This document shows, piece after piece, positions 57,225 to 64,000 of a stretch of DNA of 64,000 nucleotides. Position 1 is the stretch's first letter. The number at the start of each line of letters is the position of its first letter. Origin of the DNA: Magicicada septendecula (taxonomy: Eukaryota > Arthropoda > Insecta > Hemiptera > Cicadidae); assembly GCA_034769895.1 (NCBI GenBank), contig CM068374.1, forward strand, positions 353,386,302 to 353,450,301. Direction: 5' to 3'. A program made the position numbers and the translations under genes. Below the pieces are notes generated by a model. That model did no database searches. It was given only the letters and a program-made list of their open reading frames with translations, and was not told the origin of the DNA.

Positions 57225-58115
57225 GAGGCAGTCCACGAATAGGATTTACCTGATTACACATTATAGACATCATTCTTGATAGTTTCATTATTACACCACT
57301 AATACTAATGACTCTGGTTTTATTGGTTATACTCTTTGTTCTATCGTATGTGTCTGTACTTATTAAGTTTGATGTTTATAAATTAATTGTTCACTGTATG
57401 TTTGAACTGTGTGTATGGTTATAGTGCATGTGTGTATTAACAATACCTAAAGATCACAAATATGAGTCAGATTTCAAAAAATAAAAAAGCAAGAAGTTTT
57501 TCAGCTTTTCATTCAACATGTTTTGGGATAAATACCATTAAATTATAAAGCATCATTATCCTAATTATTTAGTGTACTTCAGGTATTATAATTACAAGTT
57601 AACTTGGTGAATGTACATGTAAATTGATAGGAATAACTTTTCTCTTAAACTTTTATTAAAGAGTGGATGCACTGGGTGTTATATTGAACGTGAGGTGTAG
57701 GTTGAAGAGACGTGTTTGGTTTTAGGATATATAGAAGGGTTTAGGGGCTGTGGAGCTAGATTTGCACCCAGCCTTATGGTCGCTAAGGTTGGCTTTAAAT
57801 ATATAATGAGTAGGCCTATGTATCGTTTTATAATACTTTATAATTGCATGACTAAGTTGTCAGTTCATGTGTTCTGTGAACTTTGAGAGAAATGTTGGTA
57901 AGTGTTTAGGTCTGTACACTATATTTTCATATGTAAGTTAATGTTACAATATTAAATATCTATGACAGGGTATACGAGTACTGTATTTTCTGCCATAGGC
58001 CTAGCTGTTTGCAAAAGATCATAAACAGATAATAGAAAGTGACAAATAGTTGACAAATACAACAATATTAATAGTTAATCAACGTTTCATTTTAATTATA
58101 ATGAGCAGAAGAAAT

Positions 58116-58700
58116 TAATTATATGGAGTGGTCAAAAAGTCGCACAACCCTTTCCCAAAATACAACATATTATAAATAAAAAAATGAACAATACAATTGG
58201 CATATAATTGGCAGGTAGCCTGTATGTTTAAAGACAATAATAATAGTTGAAAATATCCACCACCTGTTTCCATATGAGAATTAGCTCTCTTAATCACTTT
58301 TTTTGGTGCCTTTCTTAATGTAGTAGTATCTGTAGTTTCTTCAGTTTGATTTTTGAATTGTTCGTCACTTCTTCAGTTATGTGGATTATAACTATACACA
58401 GTATTTTTAAATGACAATTCTTAATTTTTGCTAGTGGTATATGATGTGTCCTTTCTTACGGGTTGAGTTATGCATTGTGGTTTGCTGTTTTTTAGCAACA
58501 TTTCCATCTCTGCCATCCTCAGGCAGATTCCACCTTGTTGACTTAGTATTTACAAAATATATCCAAAGGAAAATATCAACTGGTGTGAGATCTACCAGTC
58601 CATACCTAGGGATCCATATAACTTCTTAAATTAGTTATCAAAACACTATTTCAAAAGGCAGTGGTTTTGGCTGCTGCATGTGTTTTGCATCATTGTATTG
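58116..58700 (-). pseudogene. IS630/mariner-type element fragment
   Basis: The left end GGAGTGGTCAAAAAGTCGCAC looks like a Tc1/mariner-group terminus. Minus-strand translation near 58590-58530 gives YGLVDLTPVDIFLWIYF, the counterpart of the SPDLTP.DFFLWG.. motif that carries the last catalytic residue in IS630-type transposases. The rest is too broken to follow, and no right terminus was found. Confidence 0.45.
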
Positions 58701-61700
58701 TAGGTGACAGTAGCAATCTTCATCATTCAAGAAAACAATAACTGAGTTATACAATCCCTGCTGTGGAGAGTGTATATTGTATAGCAACGGTAATGCTTTT
58801 CTAATTAAATTAAAGAATGTTTATAAGTCCCAACGTTGAATTCACCAATTTGTTACAGATTCAATCTATTTATAAGGGGACAATATTTTATGTGGGTTAT
58901 ATTATTCAATTATTGATAATATCTCTGTATTAGGTAGTTATTAAGTGCTTTACAAAAGAAAAACGCTCTATTCCAGTTAATATATTGGGTAATTCAATAT
59001 ATTTCTCCAAGCCTAGTCTGTATATACTATCGAGAGAGCCAAGAGAGCGGAGAAAGCAATTTAGTTTTCTATTCTCCCGTATTCACCAGCTGTCTGCAGA
59101 CGAGCGCTGTTATTTACAATCGGCCAGTTATTATAGGTTAAGTCGTTCCGCTTGCTGTATTTGTCACGTTCCTTTCTCTGTAACTTACAACTTATTCGAA
59201 ATACACTAATTACTCTACAAATAACAAGAAATCGTCAAATTCAAGAAGGATTCTTTATTTTATATATTTTTTAATTCAAACAGATGCTTCCTCTTGCCAC
59301 AAATACACCATATCGATTACACAGTACGTAATCGATACGTTATTGAATTCGGGTTTTAGATGTGTTAAAATTTAATTATATTTTTTAATTTGTTTTTTAT
59401 CTCAGGGTACATGTAGTTCTTTTGACTATTAGTAAGGTCAGGTAATACAATTTTTAAGGTTACTAGGTATTACAATTTAGTTATAAAATCTTATTATATA
59501 AAATTAAAATCTAAGCAGGTTTTTTACCGTACTTTGACAGGATACTTAGTATGGCTGTGTTTCGCTACGCCAAGACGAGAGCAGAATGTTGATTCAACGT
59601 ATGGATAATAACAGTCTCCAGCTTCTTAATAAAAGTTTGGTATTGATGTCCCAGGATGTAGTAGAAGTTTTAGTTCTGATCTTCGTTAATCTTCACGGTT
59701 CTGGTAGTTACAGGTCCCAATGGAATTTGTGTAGTATTAAGACTTCGTTCGGTGGTGAAAAGTGAGGTTTTGTACGTTATTTCAAATTTCTTTGTTTGTT
59801 TTTTATATATTTAATTAATTTTGCATCCCTTGGCTATGGATCATCTTCATTTATTTATAGTTAATCTTCATTATTACTCATTTGCCTTTAATAGGTGGGA
59901 CAATTTATTTTTTTTAATTCATTTAACTTTAATGTAGATCGAATTATATTTGCTGAGAGATAGCCTCGGAAGTCAATCCACTGTCCTTTTTAATGGATTA
60001 CTGCTTATGAAATTAGATTTATATTAATTTGATTCATTAGGTTTTTGGTTTTCTTTTCTAAATTTGTATTAACTGAACTCTACCCATTCACATATAACAA
60101 TTAAGTGTTGAAATCAACAAGCTATCTTGCATTCAGTCATCCATGACAACCATTTCTTCTTCTGTTATTGGATAATATTTGTTATCCTAGAGCCGTAATT
60201 AGAAAATATTCTTGCACTTATTTAATAAAATACTCCCTTATTAAAATTACATTAAATCATATAAAACCTTCACCTAATATGCATTATTAAACTATATACA
60301 TTTTACTACATTTTTTTCTTGATCGACTTAGTTTAAAAGGTATTATTTTCCTTTTACAAAATACTAATTTTAGGCCTATTTGTTTTATTACATGTGTTAT
60401 AATTTTTTATTCTTAATTTAACTTTTCTGACCTGACCTACTGTACAATGAGTCACTGGCTTATGGCCATTTATTCTACTTTTATTTTATCCTGATTTCAA
60501 TTTATTATTATTTATTTTATTATTGAACCCTTCCTCTGTTTATAACATAATTACAATGATCCCTTGGCAATTTATTAACAAGTATTGCCTTCATGGCCAA
60601 GTTTACAAACATTATCTAACGATATCTTCATTAATTACTCAAAGTAAATACACAAATAGTTATTCTTATAAAGTTTAACATGAATGAAATTAGTATCAAT
60701 TACTTGATACTTTCTTAAAGCAATTGCTTCACGCCTGCTACATACAAAAGATAATATAAACACCATGAGAACAAAACATCATGATAAAATACAATAACAT
60801 GTACATCATTATAAAATATTAAATACCCATTAACCAGTCTACTCTTAGTTCAAACTGTCTATAGTAATTTCACATCATTGGACACTATGTTTATTGTTTA
60901 CACCTTCCACTGATCACTCCATTGAATGTTTACAGACATTTTTATTATTTTATTACCTAGTAACCTTACTAGGTATTATTAATATGTTTATTATATGAAG
61001 GTTTACCTTCCTGACCTTAATTATGGCACACATTGGGTATTGTTTTAATTTGATAGTGACAAAGTCTTTATGTAACGTATGGGACCTTAACTTTGTTACG
61101 TTACAATATTCATATTCTGGATTATGTGGCTTTTCAACTACCAATTATTTGTGTTATAACTCTGACAAACTATGAGAAACTTTGGAAAGTTACAATGTAG
61201 CAGTGCGCGCGCGCCTCAGTATCTCATGTAGAAGATAATAAAAGTGTGGGTGTTCACAAGCTAATTGTTTTGTTTGGCTGTTATTAAATTGTACAAAAAT
61301 ATGACTTTTATAATATATTGTTTTACTTTTAATTTTCTAGCCATAGTTCAAGTGTTGTGTACAAGTTAACAGATTTTTTTAGGCACTATTTTTTACGCTG
61401 TAAGTAATATTGAAAGCACCTCTAATTTATATTCTTTAATGTATTTAGTAAGTTAAAAGTCTTTAAATTCCTTTCCAGGTTAAACATTAAGAAGTGTTTT
61501 AGTTTTTTGTAAAACTATGCAAAACAAGCATCCAGGAATTGATATTTATGTTTATATTTAGAACTAGCCTGTAATTTTTAACAGTTTTCCATTGAATTCT
61601 CGTTGAATTCAGGTAAACTATTAAAACTGTATATTTGATATGATGATTCGGTGACAGGGGGAGAGGAAAAGAGTGTATTGTGAGTTGTTTAAAAAATTTT

Positions 61701-61748
61701 AATGGTTGTGATTGTATAATGTATTCATATATTGTTTTTGTTGAGCAG
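58701..61748. other. Probable intron or intergenic DNA, no gene seen
   Basis: AT-rich and almost free of recognisable mobile elements. It precedes the helix-loop-helix exon and may be its upstream intron. A CG-alternating tract GCGCGCGC occurs at about 61205. Confidence 0.4.
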
Positions 61749-61948
61749 GAAATGCAAAGACTGGGAACGAGACAGAAGAGAAAGACTCAATCAGAGCTTC
61801 TATGAATTAAGTCGTCTATTGCCTGATCACGATCCAACTCTACCTCTCAGTAAATTAGATATAATAACTAAAGCTACCTCTTATATTAAACACCTTCAGG
61901 AACAGAATATGAAACTAATGGAAAACAGTGAAAACAACGACACTTATA
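61749..61948 (+). CDS. Internal exon of a helix-loop-helix transcription factor
   Basis: The acceptor (TTTTTGTTGAGCAG before 61749) and donor (GTAAGA from 61949) bound a 200-bp open exon that enters with the last base of a codon and leaves after the first base of one. It encodes KCKDWERDRRERLNQSF, YELSRLLPDHDPT, LPLSKLDIITKATSYIKHL, QEQNMKLMENSENND. The basic stretch ERDRRERLNQSF keeps the E and paired R residues that read E-box DNA. Helix 1, a DHDPTLP loop and helix 2 (SKLDIITKATSYIKHL) follow, and the helix runs on into a polar, leucine-poor stretch that could begin a zipper. The usual His before the ERxRR block is replaced (Cys in register). I cannot name the gene; group B-like bHLH or bHLH-zipper fits best. 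No other exon is visible in the window. Confidence 0.8.
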
Positions 61949-62066
61949 GTAAGAATATAACATTACATATGCTCGTGTGTGTGTATGTTTTCTAGACTAG
62001 CGTAGTGTAAGTGTATATTCAAAGGCTGGTGTTTCATGCTTTAAAAGTGATAAAATTAGGTATAAG

Positions 62067-62560
62067 CAATGGCGACTCATGAGAGTGGGCTTCAGGGCAC
62101 CCCTCTCTGTAAGTATTGAAGCAAACAAAGAAAACAATACATATTTTGAAATTCATAAGTCATAAATGAAAAACATAAGTGAACAACATTTTTTTGATAC
62201 ATAATTTCTTAATTGAATTGAGAAAATTACTAAAAACCGTAAACACATCAGCGGTACTTAACAATCGCATCTACTATTAGTGAACACGTATCTAGTTGAC
62301 TTTCTGTGCTTGGGGGCGGCGAGGTATAGAGCCCAGCCAATGACAACCAGACATCACTATTTTTAACAAAGCAGTTGCATTGTATTATCTTTGGTCCCAC
62401 AAGTGCGAGTCCATTCTGTGATGCATGCAGCCAACTGCGCTTTGTACTGAGAGACAATACATCGCTACTAATTTTTGCAGAGTTTTTGATTGTAAATAAA
62501 GGTTTCAAATATTGAAAAATTATTTTTTTTTTCCATCATTAAAGACTGAAATAAAAAGAA
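62067..62560 (-). mobile_element. hAT-like end fragment
   Basis: CAATGGCGACTCATGAGAG with a following GGGCTTCAGGGC resembles the CAGTGGCGGCTCGTGAC terminus at 47606. The minus-strand 86-aa frame inside has no domain. The other terminus was not found. Confidence 0.35.
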
Positions 62561-62658
62561 AAAACCAGTCAGAGCATAAGTCAGGTACAAAAAAAGTGCA
62601 AAAAAAACGAAGTAATTAACCAACTTTTATCAGTGGGTGGTTAAATTTTTCACATACA

Positions 62659-63127
62659 AGGGTGGGGTGAAAAGTTCCGGATATGAATAAGAAAACAACT
62701 TTTTTTTATTAATTTACTTTTATTTCTCAACATAATCTCCATTTAGCTCAATACACTTTTCCCAACGATGTTCTAGAACAGTTATGCCAGACTGATAAGC
62801 TAATTTGTCAAGATCCTCAAAATAGCCATTTACAGCATCACTGACTTGATTGTTGTCCCCAAATCTTTTTCCTCCAAGCCATTTTTTGAGGTTAGGAAAG
62901 AGATAAAAGTTGCTCGTGGCTAAATCTGTCGAGTATGGTGGGTGGGGAAGCAATTCAAACTTTAATTCATTTATTTTAGCCATTGCAACAAGCGATGTGT
63001 GAGCTGGTGCATTGTCTTATTTTTTCACATAGCACTTTCTTTTTCACTAATTGTGGCCGTTCTTTTTCTTGATTTCATCATTTAAATGCTGCAGTAAGTT
63101 CGCATAATACTCGCCAGTACAGTGAAA
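62659..63127 (-). pseudogene. mariner fragment with transposase C-terminus
   Basis: The end AAGGGTGGGGTGAAAAGTTCC (from about 62658) is mariner-like. Frame 62983-62720 reads ELLPHPPYSTDLATSNFYLF, PNLKKWLGGKRF, then HRWEKCIELNGDYVEK, the conserved mariner C-terminus including the S.DLA.S(D) region, where the last catalytic Asp is replaced by Asn (ATSN). Upstream at about 63015 the DNAPAHTS motif can be read in another frame. The 5' part is cut at about 63128, where a Tigger-like terminus starts. Confidence 0.8.
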
Positions 63128-63611
63128 TTTCGATTAACTGTCTCACTCTTTTAACCATCAGTTTCTGTCGTCACTCTTTTAACCGTCAGTTTCTGTTAAC
63201 TGTCAGTCCGTACTCTATGTACAGTAACCTGATTGTCACGAAAAATCAACCTCGCTTTACTGCTGAGCGGCGGAGGCGCCGGAGTGGCGCACTATTGTTC
63301 TATTGATGAGTCATGTTCTTGGCCCACCTAGCTATTGCACACGTGGTCAGTTTCAGTTGTGGCTGAGAAGCTGTTGTGCTCGGTGCTGTACGTTATTTGT
63401 TGCGTAGTGGCTTAATTGTTTTGGCATATGATAGTGACATTCACACCAGTAAGTTTTGTTGTTAAGGTTTCTTTTCTTTTTTGTTTTTGTGCAACAGCTA
63501 AAAAATCGCTGAAAAGCGTAAACAGGTCATGTTAGATCTCAACCAGAAAATTGACATTATTAAATGTTTGAATAAAGGTGAAACTCCCACTAGTATTGCT
63601 CTCATTTACGA
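63118..63611 (+). pseudogene. pogo/Tigger element, 5' portion
   Basis: The terminus TACAGTGAAATTTCGATTAAC (63118 on) resembles pogo/Tigger inverted repeats. The plus-strand translation from about 63502 gives AEKRKQVMLDLNQKIDIIKC, LNKGETPTSIALIYD, the Psq-type helix-turn-helix that starts Tigger transposases. Coding is cut at about 63611 by non-LTR sequence in the opposite orientation. The CENP-B-type second helix-turn-helix and the DDE domain are missing. Confidence 0.7.
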
Positions 63612-64000
63612 CGTCTTCTTACATTACATGATTTCACTTTGGCAATTAGTTTTTCCCTCCAGACTGTATCGCGTGCTCCCTTGAAGTCTACAAAAACCGC
63701 TAACGTGCTCTTCTTCTTGTGGAATCCATCTTTCACGCTTTGTACTAGTCTGGTCAATGCGTTTGAGGTCGACATATTGGTCCGAAATCCTGCCTGTTCT
63801 TCCATTAGTTGGTTTTGATTTTCTAGATACCAATTTAGTCTTTCTGTAACCATCTTTTCCATGATTTTAGCCAGGTTTGGAGTCAAAGCAATCGGTCTGT
63901 AGGACATCATTTCGTTGGGATGTTTTCCAGGCTTCAGGAGTGGTATGACTACTGCTTTTGTCCAGTCTGCCGGTAGTGTGAGCTCATCGTTCACCCAAAA
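63602..64000 (-). pseudogene. Non-LTR reverse transcriptase fragment, runs off the window
   Basis: The minus-strand frame 63994-63602 reads LPADWTKAVVIPLLKPGKHP, NEMMSYRPIALTPNLAKIMEKMV, EEQAGFRTNMSTSNALTRLV, then AVFVDFKGARDTVWREKL (motif A). This is the N-terminal RT region of a Jockey/I-type element, distinct in sequence from the nested Jockey. It is open across the visible part and may continue upstream beyond 64000. On its 3' side it is lost at about 63611 in the middle of the RT, so it is broken on the side where non-LTR copies are normally complete. Confidence 0.8.

Overview
The window reads as a piece of a large, repeat-rich animal nuclear genome, most likely an insect. No long intact host gene, operon-like packing, bacterial signal or CRISPR is visible. 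The arthropod call rests on the mobile-element mix: Jockey and RTE non-LTR elements, mariner, pogo/Tigger, Helitron and TTF/ZMYM1-type hAT elements, as well as AT-rich spacers. I cannot name the species.

Layout. 1-2436 is one copy of a 2.44-kb block whose near-identical second copy lies at 14856-17293; both carry a foldback element of about 1 kb. 3.1-14.8 kb is a patchwork: a Helitron 3' end, palindromic elements with hammerhead-ribozyme-like cores, two arrays of a 160-166-bp repeat, a Jockey 3' fragment, two decayed reverse-transcriptase relics and a hAT relic with a perfect 8-bp target duplication. 17.2-18.9 kb is a non-autonomous element with matching flanks. 20.15-27.7 kb is an inverted repeat pair; its left arm is split by a 5.4-kb hAT-like shell that itself contains a nearly complete, frameshifted Jockey element (gag, endonuclease, RT). 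The uninterrupted right arm preserves the empty site, so the nesting order can be read directly. 27.8-28.7 kb is the RNase H end of an I-like element. 30.06-30.80 and 40.85-42.14 kb hold two more copies of the hAT family seen at 9.5 kb, the last split by a palindromic ribozyme-like insertion with its own target duplication.

31.77-34.79 kb is a 3.0-kb hAT element with a frameshifted transposase, abutting a Helitron fragment (Pif1 helicase ORF plus a 3' hairpin and CTAG end at 36439). 36.4-40.8 kb is AT-rich with a possible LTR relic. 42.36-43.47 kb is a 5'-truncated RTE copy. 45.6-47.3 kb is the wreck of a multi-copy protein family that I know only as uncharacterised. 47.606-49.294 kb is an internally deleted hAT with a perfect target duplication. 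49.3-61.7 kb is AT-rich, with a mariner copy, a Jockey relic, an IS630/mariner relic and small palindromes.

The one host-like coding feature is a 200-bp internal exon at 61749-61948 encoding a helix-loop-helix DNA-binding domain with good splice sites. It suggests that the TE-poorer right side of the window lies within a transcription-factor gene. The end of the window (62.1-64.0 kb) is a stack of truncated hAT, mariner, Tigger and non-LTR pieces. Apart from that exon, the genes here are mobile-element genes, nearly all disabled.
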